From UBA2882 sp045542735 (lineage in GTDB: Bacteria > Bacillota > Clostridia > Lachnospirales > Lachnospiraceae), in the NCBI GenBank assembly GCA_045542735.1, contig JAZQLQ010000013.1, forward strand, positions 1 through 64,000: 64,000 nucleotides of DNA. Reading direction: 5' to 3'. The translations under genes and the position numbers were made by a program. This document shows positions 33,361 to 42,295 of this stretch, in pieces. The stretch's first letter is position 1. Each line of letters opens with the position of its first letter. A model generated the notes under the pieces. That model did no database searches, was not told the origin of the DNA, and saw only the letters and a program-made list of their open reading frames with translations.

Positions 33361-34194
33361 ATGTATAAGATTTTAATTGATAGTTGCGGTGAATTTACTG
33401 AAGAGATGAAAAATAATCCGGTTTTTGACCATGTGGCATTGCAGCTCCAAGTGGGAGAATGGATGCAGATGGATGATGACACCTTTGATCAGAAGGCGTT
33501 TTTAAAGCGGATTGCGGAGTATGATGGTTGTGCAAAGTCGGCATGTCCCGCACCACATCAATATATTAAGATGTTTGAAGGGTGTGATGAGGTTTATATC
33601 GTGACTTTATCAGGCAACTTGAGCGGTAGTTATAATAGTGCTAAGACAGCGGTAGACATGTATATGGAAGATCATCCGGATGCCAAAATCCATATCTTCG
33701 ATTCATGTTCTGCATCCATCGGTGAGACCTTAATCGGATTAAAAATTCATGAGATGGCTGAAGCCGGTATGAGTTTTGAAGAAATTGTTGAAAAGGGTGA
33801 GGAGTACAAGCTTTCTGTCCATACGTATTTTGTGTTGGATAATTTGGAGACCTTGCGTAAAAACGGCAGATTATCTGCTGTAAAAGCTTTTGTGGCATCT
33901 ACCTTAAATATTAAACCGATTATGGGAGCAACTGACGAGGGTGTCATTATTCAACTTAGTCAGACCATTGGCATCAGAAAGGCTTTAAATAAATTGGCGC
34001 AGACTGTGATTAAGGAAAAGGCAACTACACCGGGAAAACCTTTGATGATTTCTCATTGCAATGCCTTGGAAAGGGCCGAGTATGTCAGAGAAATCTTGGA
34101 GAAATCAGGATTGTTCTCATCTATCGGCATTTTAGATACGGCAGGAATCAGTAGCTTATACGCAAATGACGGCGGTGTCATAATTGCAGTATAG
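33361..34194 (+). CDS. DegV/FakB family fatty-acid-binding protein
   Basis: This 277-residue protein of the DegV fold binds a fatty acid for phosphorylation by a FakA-type kinase. Motifs are IDSCGEF at the start, CPAPHQYIKMFEG, VTLSGNLSGSYNSA (the acyl-headgroup loop), IFDSCSASIGE, and NLETLRKNGRLSAVKAFVASTLNIKPI, which is typical of the family. The short GGAGAC ribosome site precedes the ATG. FakA is not adjacent. Confidence 0.92.
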   Translation: MYKILIDSCGEFTEEMKNNPVFDHVALQLQVGEWMQMDDDTFDQKAFLKRIAEYDGCAKSACPAPHQYIKMFEGCDEVYIVTLSGNLSGSYNSAKTAVDMYMEDHPDAKIHIFDSCSASIGETLIGLKIHEMAEAGMSFEEIVEKGEEYKLSVHTYFVLDNLETLRKNGRLSAVKAFVASTLNIKPIMGATDEGVIIQLSQTIGIRKALNKLAQTVIKEKATTPGKPLMISHCNALERAEYVREILEKSGLFSSIGILDTAGISSLYANDGGVIIAV

Positions 34195-34226
34195 TAAGCA
34201 AAATACAGATGTGCTGAATATGTAGA

Positions 34227-34910
34227 TTATTTAGTGAGTAAATCTAAGAGTGAAAGTGAGATCATCTCTCCGTTTGATAATTTATATTCGCGCTTGGTAG
34301 AAGAAAGGACGTGGTTTTTGTTTAAAATCGTGTCCTTTTTTGCATGGAAAAACTCGGAATAATTGCTGACCCAACGGTAAAAATCCTCAATATCACCCAA
34401 AAGAGAGATGGTATTTCCATCCGTAGTATAGACGGTAATCACATGGTTTTTACATTGGGCATAAATGATGTTATCTGTGGGAATATAATAAGTCTCGGTA
34501 TCGCTACGGAGCTCCACGGTAGGAATGGTAGCCTGTAAATGAGCTTTATGCACATCGCGAATCATCTGATGAAGTGGTGCCACCAGAATTGGTTTGCGTA
34601 TGGAAAGCAGGCCGTCAATGATGTTTTGATAGGAAAAGGGAGTCTCTTCCGGCTGGCATATGGTAATCTGACCGGGTGCGCCCACGGAACGGAGCTGTTC
34701 TACTACGTTTTTTCCATGATCTTCGGTCAGAGTGATGTCCACAAAAAATAATTCATACTTCATGGGAGTACGCATCAGGCTTTCGGCATCGCCATAAGCA
34801 TCAATATAAAGTGTGCCTGTCTCAGCACACAGGGCATCGTTGGCGCGCCCCAGTAATCGTTCCAATTGTTTGCGATCTGCAATATTATCTGCAATAACAG
34901 CGATGTACAT
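34227..34910 (-). CDS. LytTR-family response regulator
   Basis: This 227-residue protein has an N-terminal receiver-like domain, with IADN at the acidic pocket, FFVDITLTEDHG at the phospho-acceptor and a loosely conserved remainder. The C-terminal LytTR DNA-binding domain spans about 130-227 (YIPTDNIIYAQCKNHVITVYT, then FFHAKKDTILNKNHV). The ATG at 34910 follows GGGGGAA on the minus strand. No sensor kinase is adjacent. It reads convergently towards degV and lies 24 bases after the DUF1294 gene. Confidence 0.82.
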   Translation of the reverse strand: MYIAVIADNIADRKQLERLLGRANDALCAETGTLYIDAYGDAESLMRTPMKYELFFVDITLTEDHGKNVVEQLRSVGAPGQITICQPEETPFSYQNIIDGLLSIRKPILVAPLHQMIRDVHKAHLQATIPTVELRSDTETYYIPTDNIIYAQCKNHVITVYTTDGNTISLLGDIEDFYRWVSNYSEFFHAKKDTILNKNHVLSSTKREYKLSNGEMISLSLLDLLTK

Positions 34911-34934
34911 ATTGATTTCCCCCAATATCGCGTT

Positions 34935-35228
34935 TTATAAAAACAAGAATTCAATGGATGACTGTGACAGAAGGACAATGATTGCCACCTGAATAAGTAA
35001 AATCACGGGCATTCCATACAGAAAGTACCAATGTCTGGTCTTGTGACGGAACAGAAACATAGCAAGGGTTGTGCCCAGACTTCCACCAAACAGGGCAAAA
35101 GTAAATAAAGTCGCTTCCGGTATACGATAGGCTTTTTTCTTTGCCAGAAACTTATCAATACCCATAATAGCAAATCCCACCAGATTAATGGCAGATATAT
35201 AAATAATCAGTGTAAGCATTACGTCCAT
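34935..35228 (-). CDS. DUF1294 membrane protein
   Basis: This 97-residue protein has three or four spans and the family marks AIMGIDKFLAKKKAYRIPEATLF and GGSLGTTLAMFLFRHKTRHWYF. The ATG at 35228 is supported by AGAGGA eight bases upstream. DUF1294 domains also occur fused to cold-shock domains in other bacteria, and their function is unknown. It is probably cotranscribed with the LytTR gene after it. Confidence 0.85.
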   Translation of the reverse strand: MDVMLTLIIYISAINLVGFAIMGIDKFLAKKKAYRIPEATLFTFALFGGSLGTTLAMFLFRHKTRHWYFLYGMPVILLIQVAIIVLLSQSSIEFLFL

Positions 35229-35302
35229 ATAGAAATCCTCTTTGATAAAAAATGTAAACAGCCGGTACAATTCCGACTAAAATAAAGATAACACAAAAAT
35301 AA

Positions 35303-35332
35303 AAAGACCGCCATAGTCATATGACGGTCTTT
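35303..35332 (-). terminator. Terminator of argG
   Basis: On the minus strand, 13-base arms (AAAGACCGTCATA against TATGGCGGTCTTT, one T-G pair) with a four-base loop, followed by TTTATTTTT. It lies 27 bases after the argG stop. Confidence 0.9.
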
Positions 35333-35359
35333 CATAATTTTATGAATACATTTTATGGA

Positions 35360-36577
35360 TTATTTACCTTCAATTTCCTGCTGTTTCATAGCACGAACCT
35401 TGCTTGCAAGACCAAACAGGTTGATGAAACCTTCTGCATCATGGTGATCATATAAGTCACCGGTTGTAAAGGAAGCGATGCTTTCGTTGTACAAGGAGTA
35501 AGGACTTGTTGTACCGGCTTTGATGATGTTGCCTTTGTACAATTTGAACTTAACTTCGCCTGTTACATTTTCCTGTGTGGACTCGATGAAAGCCTGAACT
35601 GCTTCACGAAGGGGTGTAAACCATTTTCCTTCATATACGATTTGAGCGAATTTATTGCCCATATCCATTTTTACAGTTGTTGTTTCGCGGTCTAAGATTA
35701 ACTCTTCTAACTGCTGATGAGCTTCATAAAGGATAGTTCCGCCGGGAGTCTCGTATACACCACGGGATTTCATACCAACTACACGGTTTTCTACGATATC
35801 TACAATACCGATACCATGTTTTCCGCCAAGACGGTTTAATTCTCTGATGATATCAGAAACTTTCATTTCTTTACCATTTACAGATGTGGGAACACCTTTT
35901 TTGAATGTCATAGTAACATATTCACCTTCATCAGGTGCTTTTTCAGGTGTAGTACCGAGTACTAATAAATGATCAAAGTTGGGCTCGTTGCCGGGCTCTT
36001 CCAATTCGAGACCTTCGTGGCTGATGTGCCATAAGTTACGGTCACGGCTGTAGGAGTTGTCAGCGGAGAAGGGAAGGTCGATGCCGTGTGCGCGGCAGTA
36101 TTCGATCTCTTCTTCACGGGAGTTCATAGTCCATTTGGGATCTCTCCATGCAGCGATGATTTTCAGATCGGGAGCCAGTGCTTTGATACCAAGCTCGAAA
36201 CGGATCTGGTCATTACCTTTTCCGGTAGCACCGTGGCAGATAGCAGTAGCGCCTTCTTTACGTGCGATTTCAACCAATCTCTTAGCGATTGCGGGACGGG
36301 CCATGGATGTACCCAGTAAGTATTTGTTTTCGTATACAGCGTGTGCCTGTACGCAGGGAACAATATATTCGTCGCAGAAGATATCTGTGATATCTTCGAT
36401 GTACAATTTTTCAGCACCGGATGCTTTGGCTCTTTCGTCAAGACCATCCAATTCGCTTTCCTGACCACAGTCTACGCATACGCAGATAACGTCATAATCA
36501 TAGTTTTCTTTTAACCAGGGAATGATAGCAGTTGTATCCAATCCGCCGGAGTAAGCTAAAATAACTTTTTCTTTCAT
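35360..36577 (-). CDS. argG: Argininosuccinate synthase
   Basis: This enzyme joins citrulline and aspartate with ATP to argininosuccinate, the penultimate step of arginine synthesis. It has 405 residues. The PP-loop AYSGGLDTT lies at about 8-16, GATGKGNDQIRFE at about 115-127, and NPDFD-like binding residues follow. The ATG at 36577 follows GGAGG at normal spacing; the frame remains open further upstream through the promoter region, but that part is not coding. It is divergent from argC across a 279-base region with ARG-box-like sites. argH is not present in the window. Confidence 0.97.
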   Translation of the reverse strand: MKEKVILAYSGGLDTTAIIPWLKENYDYDVICVCVDCGQESELDGLDERAKASGAEKLYIEDITDIFCDEYIVPCVQAHAVYENKYLLGTSMARPAIAKRLVEIARKEGATAICHGATGKGNDQIRFELGIKALAPDLKIIAAWRDPKWTMNSREEEIEYCRAHGIDLPFSADNSYSRDRNLWHISHEGLELEEPGNEPNFDHLLVLGTTPEKAPDEGEYVTMTFKKGVPTSVNGKEMKVSDIIRELNRLGGKHGIGIVDIVENRVVGMKSRGVYETPGGTILYEAHQQLEELILDRETTTVKMDMGNKFAQIVYEGKWFTPLREAVQAFIESTQENVTGEVKFKLYKGNIIKAGTTSPYSLYNESIASFTTGDLYDHHDAEGFINLFGLASKVRAMKQQEIEGK

Positions 36578-36686
36578 TGTAAATGCCTCCATAAAATAAA
36601 ATGTATAAATTTGGTTTTTTTGCGCTCTGCAACTAATATACATCATTATTTTAAATAATGCAATACCAAAATAGTGCATAAAAATA

Positions 36687-36759
36687 TGAATATTCAAGAA
36701 AAATATGCATAAAATAAAAAATACTTGCATAATATGCATAACAAACGTATAATTATGCA
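36687..36759. promoter_or_regulatory. ARG-box-like operator cluster between argG and argC
   Basis: Three sites resemble the ArgR box TGAATWWWWATTCA. TGAATATTCA is at 36687-36696, TTGCATAATATGCATAA at 36725-36741, and GTATAATTATGCA at 36747-36759. Spacing of the last two is about 20 bp centre to centre. They sit upstream of the argC -35 and towards the argG promoter, so one ArgR assembly could control both directions. Confidence 0.6.
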
Positions 36760-36785
36760 AAACACATGCAGAAAATGCGAAAAAC

Positions 36786-36814
36786 TTGAATTTATGGCGT
36801 ATTTCAAGTATGAT
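36786..36814 (+). promoter_or_regulatory. Sigma-A type promoter of the argC operon
   Basis: TTGAAT (36786-36791), 17 bases, then TATGAT (36809-36814). The argC ATG is 43 bases downstream. The upstream edge is within 27 bases of the last ARG-box-like site. Confidence 0.7.
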
Positions 36815-36856
36815 ATAGAGTGTATGTCATTTAGACAGATGAAAGGACGAAACAGT

Positions 36857-37912
36857 ATGATTAAAGTAGGAATTATTGGAGCAACAGGCTATGCAGGCGG
36901 TGAATTGGTGAGACTTTTAACTCAGCATAAAGAAGCGCAGATTGTTTGGTACGGTTCCAGAAGTTATATAGATCAGAAATATTCTTCCGTATATGGCAAT
37001 ATGTTTCAGATTGTAGATGACAAATGTATGGATGATAACATGGAGGAACTGGCAAAGCAGGTGGATGTGATTTTTACCGCAACACCTCAGGGGCTGTGTG
37101 CTTCCTTGGTGAATGATGATATCTTAAGCAAAGTCAAAATCGTGGATTTAAGTGCAGACTTCCGTATCAAAGATGTATCGGTTTATGAAAAGTGGTACGG
37201 CATTGAGCATAAGTCTCCTCAGTACATAGAGGAAGCTGTTTACGGTCTATGTGAAATCAACCGCGAGGATGTAAAAAAAGCACGTCTGGTTGCTAATCCC
37301 GGCTGTTATACCACATGTTCTATTTTAACAGCATATCCATTGGTAAAAGAAGGTCTCATTGATCTTTCTACCTTGATCGTAGATGCCAAATCCGGTACTT
37401 CCGGAGCAGGAAGAGGTGCCAAAGTCAATAACCTTTATTGCGAAGTAAATGAAAATATCAAAGCATATGGTGTGGCATCCCATCGTCATACCCCCGAGAT
37501 TGAGGAGCAACTGGGCTATGCGGCAGGAGAGGAAATTACAATCAATTTTACCCCTCACCTGGTGCCCATGAACCGTGGTATCCTTGCTACCGAGTATGCA
37601 AAGCTTAAGAGAAAAGCTGACGGCAGTCTTCCTACATATGAAGAAATCAAAGCTGTGTATGATAAATATTATGCGGATGAGAAATTTGTACGTGTCTTGG
37701 ATAAAGGCGTACTTCCTGAGACTAAATGGGTGGAAGGCAGCAATTATGTAGACATCAACTTTGTGATTGATGAACGTACAGACCGCATCATTATGATGGG
37801 TGCCATCGATAACCTGGTAAAAGGTGCAGCAGGACAGGCAGTACAAAATATGAACCTGTTGTTTGGACTGGCAGAGGATGAAGGATTGGATTTAGTGCCG
37901 ATGTTTCCTTAA
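36857..37912 (+). CDS. argC: N-acetyl-gamma-glutamyl-phosphate reductase
   Basis: This NADPH-dependent reductase performs the third step of arginine synthesis. It has 351 residues. The dinucleotide fold starts at VGIIGATGYAGGELVRLL. The active cysteine lies in NPGCYTT at about 150. SHRHTPEIEEQLG and PHLVPMNRGI mark the substrate site. The ATG at 36857 is where homology starts; an upstream in-frame extension runs over the promoter. First gene of argC-DUF6472-GNAT-argB-argD. Confidence 0.97.
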   Translation: MIKVGIIGATGYAGGELVRLLTQHKEAQIVWYGSRSYIDQKYSSVYGNMFQIVDDKCMDDNMEELAKQVDVIFTATPQGLCASLVNDDILSKVKIVDLSADFRIKDVSVYEKWYGIEHKSPQYIEEAVYGLCEINREDVKKARLVANPGCYTTCSILTAYPLVKEGLIDLSTLIVDAKSGTSGAGRGAKVNNLYCEVNENIKAYGVASHRHTPEIEEQLGYAAGEEITINFTPHLVPMNRGILATEYAKLKRKADGSLPTYEEIKAVYDKYYADEKFVRVLDKGVLPETKWVEGSNYVDINFVIDERTDRIIMMGAIDNLVKGAAGQAVQNMNLLFGLAEDEGLDLVPMFP

Positions 37913-37945
37913 AAATAAAGTATATGGTCGGGATGGAAGTTAGTT

Positions 37946-38122
37946 ATGGCTGATATGTGTGACACATGTGTTAATTATGTATATGATGAAGATTACGAGT
38001 GCTACTGTTGCGATTGCAACTTAGACGAAGATGAAATGAGCCGTTTTTTAAGTGGCAATTATAATGAATGTCCTTATTATCAGTTGGACAACGAATATCT
38101 GATTGTCAGACATCAGATGTAG
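37946..38122 (+). CDS. DUF6472 family cysteine-rich small protein (58 aa)
   Basis: This 58-residue protein has six cysteines in pairs (CDTC, CYCCDC) plus ECPYY, the pattern of the DUF6472 family of Lachnospiraceae and close relatives. It probably binds zinc or another metal. The Asp/Glu/Tyr content is very high (YDEDYECY, NLDEDEM). A GGAAG-type site is 7-8 bases before the ATG. It lies inside the arginine operon between argC and the GNAT gene, and I know of no role for the family. Confidence 0.8.
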   Translation: MADMCDTCVNYVYDEDYECYCCDCNLDEDEMSRFLSGNYNECPYYQLDNEYLIVRHQM

Positions 38123-38133
38123 GAGAGAAAACG

Positions 38134-38580
38134 ATGACAATTCGTGCAATGACATTGGAAGATTATGAAAACGTCCATGACTTATGGATGAAAATAAAAG
38201 GCTTTTCCATTCGAAGCATTGATGATTCCAAAGAGGGTGTGGAACGTTTTTTACAGAGAAATCCCGGAATCAGTGTAGTTGCGGAGGCAGATGGCAGGAT
38301 TGTAGGTGCCATTCTATGCGGACATGACGGCCGCAGAGGTTGTATGTATCACGTATGCGTAGATCCCGACTATCGGCTAAAAGGCATTGGCAAGAGTATG
38401 GTAGTGTTTGCCATGGAAGCCTTGCGCAAAGAGAAAATCAATAAAGTGTCATTAATTGCATTTACCCAAAATGATGTCGGCAATGCTTTCTGGAAGGAAA
38501 TCGGTTGGACCAAAAGAGAAGACTTAAATTATTATGATTTCACTTTAAACAATGAAAATATTGAGGCATTTAACAGATAA
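38134..38580 (+). CDS. GNAT family N-acetyltransferase in the arg operon
   Basis: This 148-residue single GNAT domain has the acetyl-CoA pyrophosphate loop RLKGIGKS at about 90 after the strand YHVCVDPDY. The N-terminal half (TLEDYENVHDLWMKIKGFSIRSIDD) resembles the YpeA-type acetyltransferases. The ATG at 38134 follows GGAGAG. It sits between argC/DUF6472 and argB with gaps of 11 and 21 bases, so it is in the operon. As argJ is missing here, it is a candidate for N-acetylglutamate synthase (first step), although YpeA-like enzymes can also modify proteins or small amines. Confidence 0.85.
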   Translation: MTIRAMTLEDYENVHDLWMKIKGFSIRSIDDSKEGVERFLQRNPGISVVAEADGRIVGAILCGHDGRRGCMYHVCVDPDYRLKGIGKSMVVFAMEALRKEKINKVSLIAFTQNDVGNAFWKEIGWTKREDLNYYDFTLNNENIEAFNR

Positions 38581-38601
38581 AAGGAAAAGAGGATAATAAT
38601 C

Positions 38602-39534
38602 ATGGAAAAAAGAGAAATGGATGAGATTTTAAAGAAAGCAGAGGTCTTAATTGAAGCCCTTCCTTACATACAGCGATTCAATCGTAAGATTATTGTAGTG
38701 AAATATGGTGGAAGTGCCATGAGCAATGAAGAGTTGCAGAGAAATGTGATTAAGGACGTTACCTTATTAAAGCTGGTTGGCTTTAAGCCTATTATTGTAC
38801 ATGGTGGCGGAAAAGCTATCAGTACATGGGTTGGAAAGGTTGGCAAAGAAGCAGAGTTTATTAATGGTCTGCGTGTGACTGATGCAGAGACTATGGAAAT
38901 TGCGGAAATGGTTCTTGGCAGAGTCAATAAGCAACTTGTGACTATGGTAGAGGAATTGGGTGTAAAAGCCATTGGTATCAGCGGTAAAGACGGTGGCTTA
39001 TTAAAAGTAGATAAAAAATATTCTGCCGGACAGGATATCGGATATGTAGGAGATGTCAAAGAAGTAGATGCCAAGATTCTCTACGATATGTTGGAGAATG
39101 ATTTCCTCCCTATCGTGGCACCTATTGGTTTGGATGATAACTTTGAGACTTACAATATCAACGCGGATGATGCGGCTTGTGCCATTGCCAAAGCCGTAGG
39201 TGCGGATAAATTGGTGTTCCTGACCGACGTGGAAGGCTTGTACCGTGACTTTAATGATAAGAGCAGTTTCATTTCCAGAATGACCGCATCCGATGCAGAT
39301 GCATTGATTAACAGCGGTATGATTGGCGGTGGTATGCTTCCTAAGTTAAATAACTGTACCGATGCTATTAAGAGTGGCGTTGGTCGTGTCCATATTTTGG
39401 ATGGCCGTGTACCCCATTGCCTATTATTGGAGATCTTTACCAAACATGGTATTGGTACTGCGATTATTTCCGATGATGATAATTGGGCAAAAGGTATCCG
39501 AAGAGATAAATTCTGTCCGGAGCATGAAGATTAA
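38602..39534 (+). CDS. argB: Acetylglutamate kinase
   Basis: This amino-acid kinase performs the second step of arginine synthesis, phosphorylating N-acetylglutamate. It has 310 residues. Motifs are VVKYGGSAM at about 33, IIVHGGGKAI at about 64, NGLRVTD at about 88, and GMLPKLNNC near 250. The N-terminal helix (MDEILKKAEVLIEALPYIQRF) is the type linked with arginine-sensitive hexameric NAGKs, so feedback inhibition is likely. It lies 44 bases before argD. Confidence 0.97.
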   Translation: MEKREMDEILKKAEVLIEALPYIQRFNRKIIVVKYGGSAMSNEELQRNVIKDVTLLKLVGFKPIIVHGGGKAISTWVGKVGKEAEFINGLRVTDAETMEIAEMVLGRVNKQLVTMVEELGVKAIGISGKDGGLLKVDKKYSAGQDIGYVGDVKEVDAKILYDMLENDFLPIVAPIGLDDNFETYNINADDAACAIAKAVGADKLVFLTDVEGLYRDFNDKSSFISRMTASDADALINSGMIGGGMLPKLNNCTDAIKSGVGRVHILDGRVPHCLLLEIFTKHGIGTAIISDDDNWAKGIRRDKFCPEHED

Positions 39535-39578
39535 TCGGTTTATGCCATAGGCATGAGCCGGGAATAGAGGAAAAGATT

Positions 39579-40769
39579 ATGAGTGAACAGATGCAAGCAT
39601 ATATTGATGAGGCTGAGAAAGCCCTTTTACATACCTACAATCGTTATCAGGTGGTACTTGATAAAGGGCAGGGTGTCCATTTATATGATATTGACGGAAA
39701 AGAGTATTTAGATTTCTGTGCCGGTATCGCGGTATTTGCTTTGGGCTACGGCAACAAAGAATACAATGATGCATTGAAGAATCAGGTAGATAAGCTGATT
39801 CATACATCCAACTATTATTACAATATGCCGGCTATCGAAGCAGCAAAGAAATTAACTAAGGCATCCGGTATGGATCGTGTGTTTTTCACCAATTCCGGTG
39901 CAGAGGCAATTGAAGGTGCCATCAAAGCGGCAAGAAAATATGCTTTCAATAAAGATGGAAAAACAGATCATGAAATTATTGCCATGAATCATTCTTTCCA
40001 CGGACGTACCATGGGAGCTCTTTCGGTAACAGGAAATCCTCATTACAGAGAGGCTTTTGAACCTATGATTGGGCATATCAAATGGGCACAACTCAATGAT
40101 TTGGAAAGCGTAAAAGCCCAGATTACGGATAAAACCTGTGCCATTTTATTTGAAACCGTACAGGGTGAAGGTGGTATTTATCCGGCAACCAAAGAGTTTA
40201 TGGAAGGGGTAAGAGCCCTTTGCGATGAAAATGATATTTTGTTAATCTTGGATGAAATCCAGTGTGGTATGGGTAGAACCGGTTATATGTATGCTTGGCA
40301 AAAGTATGGGGTGAAGCCTGATATCATGACCACAGCCAAGGCACTTGGTTGCGGTGTTCCGGTAGGTGCATTTTTAATGACTGAGAAAGTGGGAAGTGCA
40401 TCCCTGGTACCGGGAGATCATGGCACGACTTATGGTGGTAATCCGTTAGCTTGTGCAGCTATTGATAAAGTGCTGGATATTTTTGAGAAAGAACATATTT
40501 TGGAGCATGTAAATAAGGTATCTGCTTATTTGGAAGCAAAACTGGATGAACTGGCAGCAGAGTATGACTGTATTGACACGCGCCGCGGTGTAGGTCTGAT
40601 GCAGGGACTGGTATTTAACACTCCGGTTGGCGACATCATCAAAAAAGCATTGGAAGAAGGCTTGATCTTAATCAATGCAGGCACCAATATTATCCGTTTT
40701 GTGCCACCGCTTATTATTACGGAAAAAGATGTGGATGATATGTTGGTGATTTTAAAGAAATGTCTGTAA
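39579..40769 (+). CDS. argD: Acetylornithine aminotransferase
   Basis: This class III PLP aminotransferase makes N-acetylornithine from the semialdehyde. It has 396 residues. The N-terminal DIDGKEYLDFCAGIAVFALGY, FFTNSGAEAIEGAIKAARK (cofactor phosphate loop), LDEIQCGMGRTG, and the PLP lysine in TTAKALGCGVPVG are all present. Last arg gene of the cluster, with no clear terminator before the next gene. The step from acetylornithine to ornithine needs ArgE or ArgJ encoded elsewhere. Confidence 0.97.
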   Translation: MSEQMQAYIDEAEKALLHTYNRYQVVLDKGQGVHLYDIDGKEYLDFCAGIAVFALGYGNKEYNDALKNQVDKLIHTSNYYYNMPAIEAAKKLTKASGMDRVFFTNSGAEAIEGAIKAARKYAFNKDGKTDHEIIAMNHSFHGRTMGALSVTGNPHYREAFEPMIGHIKWAQLNDLESVKAQITDKTCAILFETVQGEGGIYPATKEFMEGVRALCDENDILLILDEIQCGMGRTGYMYAWQKYGVKPDIMTTAKALGCGVPVGAFLMTEKVGSASLVPGDHGTTYGGNPLACAAIDKVLDIFEKEHILEHVNKVSAYLEAKLDELAAEYDCIDTRRGVGLMQGLVFNTPVGDIIKKALEEGLILINAGTNIIRFVPPLIITEKDVDDMLVILKKCL

Positions 40770-40801
40770 GAACCAAAGCGGTTTTGTAAAGGAAAACAAC
40801 G

Positions 40802-42238
40802 ATGACAAAAAAGATTTATTCCATTCTTTTAATAATCATAATGACGGTAACCACAGCATTAGTTGGATATCTGCGTAGTGATGAGACAGTAGATACCGGC
40901 TTGTTTGGTGAAGATGAGTCGGTCATATTGTGGTATACGGATGAAGCAATCGGTGATTATATGGCGAGAGCGGCACTTCAGTATTATGAAGAAACCGGCG
41001 TGCGTGTGACACCGGTCCTGGTGTCCGGCCTTCAGTATCTGGAACAGATTAATGAAGCCCAGATTACGGGAGAGGGTGCACCGGATTTGTATGTCATTTC
41101 CAATGATGCTTTGGAAAAGGCTTATTTATCCGGTCTGGCGGCTGAGATATCCGATCCCGAGGGCATTGTGAATAATGCCATGTATTCGGATGCGGCACTT
41201 CATGCAGTGACATATCAGGATAAAGTACTTGGCTATCCATTGTATTTTGAGACTTCTGTCTTTTTGTATAATGATACTTATTTAAGGGATATGGCGGTTA
41301 AAACCATAGAAGCCGAGCTGAATGCAGCCGAGGGTGAAGCGGCCATGGCAGCAGTGGAAGGTGCAGAGAGCAGTGAAGAACTGGATGCTATTGCATCGGC
41401 TGATGCAGCGGAAAATACAGATGTTGCAAGTTCTATTACCGAAGAGCAGATTTTGGCAAAGAAGGCACAACTCGTGCCGACGACTATGCCCGGTATTTTG
41501 ACTTTTGCGGAAAGCTACGAGGCGCCTGAAACGGTAGAGGCCGTATTTAAATGGGATGTATCGGATATTTTTTATAATTACTTTATTGTAGGGGATAGTA
41601 TTACCGTTGGTGGTGAAGACGGAGACGACATGGCACAGATTGATATTTATAATCAGAAATCTGTGGAATGCATGACCTTGTATCAGCAGTTAAACCAGTT
41701 CTTCTCTATCGATACTAAGGCGGTGACCTATGATTCGGTTTTACAGGAATTTATTGATGGTAAAATTGTGTTCACAGTAGCAACAACGGATGCCATTGCA
41801 AAGTTGGAATCGGCGAAACAGACCGGTGCTTTCCAATACGAATATGCTATGGCGCCAATTCCTCAGGTAAGTGATGTTTTAACATCCAGAAGTCTTTCTG
41901 TGACTAACGCAGTAGTGATTAACGGTTTTAGTGAAAAAGGGGAAGAGGCAAACGACTTTGCAAACTATCTGATTACCAATCAGGAAACAGATTTCTATAC
42001 ATTGACGGATAAGATTCCGGCAAAGACAACATTGACCTATAACAATCCGGCTGTTTATGCGGCATTGGAAGAGTATGCTACATCCATTCCCATGCCCAAG
42101 ATGATGATGACATCCAACTTCTGGGTGCAGCTGGAAGTGGCATTTTCCAAGATATGGACCGGTGCAGATGTCAATACGATTTTATCGGAATTGGATACCA
42201 AAATCCGCGGACAAGTGTCCGGAAATGGCATTTATTAG
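40802..42238 (+). CDS. Extracellular solute-binding protein-like, membrane-anchored
   Basis: This 478-residue protein resembles family 1 solute-binding proteins (SVILWYTDEAIGDYMARAAL, then APDLYVISNDALEKAYLSG). The N-terminal hydrophobic segment (about 5-23) has no lipobox cysteine, so it is probably a membrane anchor or a cleaved signal. An Ala/Glu/Ser-rich insert at about 165-225 breaks the usual domain and looks like low-complexity linker. No permease or ATPase gene is near, so it may serve a sensory or scavenging role. It lies 32 bases after argD. Confidence 0.75.
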   Translation: MTKKIYSILLIIIMTVTTALVGYLRSDETVDTGLFGEDESVILWYTDEAIGDYMARAALQYYEETGVRVTPVLVSGLQYLEQINEAQITGEGAPDLYVISNDALEKAYLSGLAAEISDPEGIVNNAMYSDAALHAVTYQDKVLGYPLYFETSVFLYNDTYLRDMAVKTIEAELNAAEGEAAMAAVEGAESSEELDAIASADAAENTDVASSITEEQILAKKAQLVPTTMPGILTFAESYEAPETVEAVFKWDVSDIFYNYFIVGDSITVGGEDGDDMAQIDIYNQKSVECMTLYQQLNQFFSIDTKAVTYDSVLQEFIDGKIVFTVATTDAIAKLESAKQTGAFQYEYAMAPIPQVSDVLTSRSLSVTNAVVINGFSEKGEEANDFANYLITNQETDFYTLTDKIPAKTTLTYNNPAVYAALEEYATSIPMPKMMMTSNFWVQLEVAFSKIWTGADVNTILSELDTKIRGQVSGNGIY

Positions 42239-42295
42239 AATAAAGGAAACCGAGTATGGTTAAAATAATTCCAAGTAAAATTTGGAGGGATTGCC

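Noticed and set aside
36578..36760. N-terminal extension of argG on the minus strand (start at 36760)
   Set aside because: The extra 61 codons run over the promoter and ARG-box region, are hydrophobic and unlike ArgG, and GGAGG directly precedes the ATG at 36577.
36725..36856. 44-codon N-terminal extension of argC
   Set aside because: It crosses ARG-box-like sites and the -35/-10 of the argC promoter, and ArgC homology starts at the ATG at 36857.
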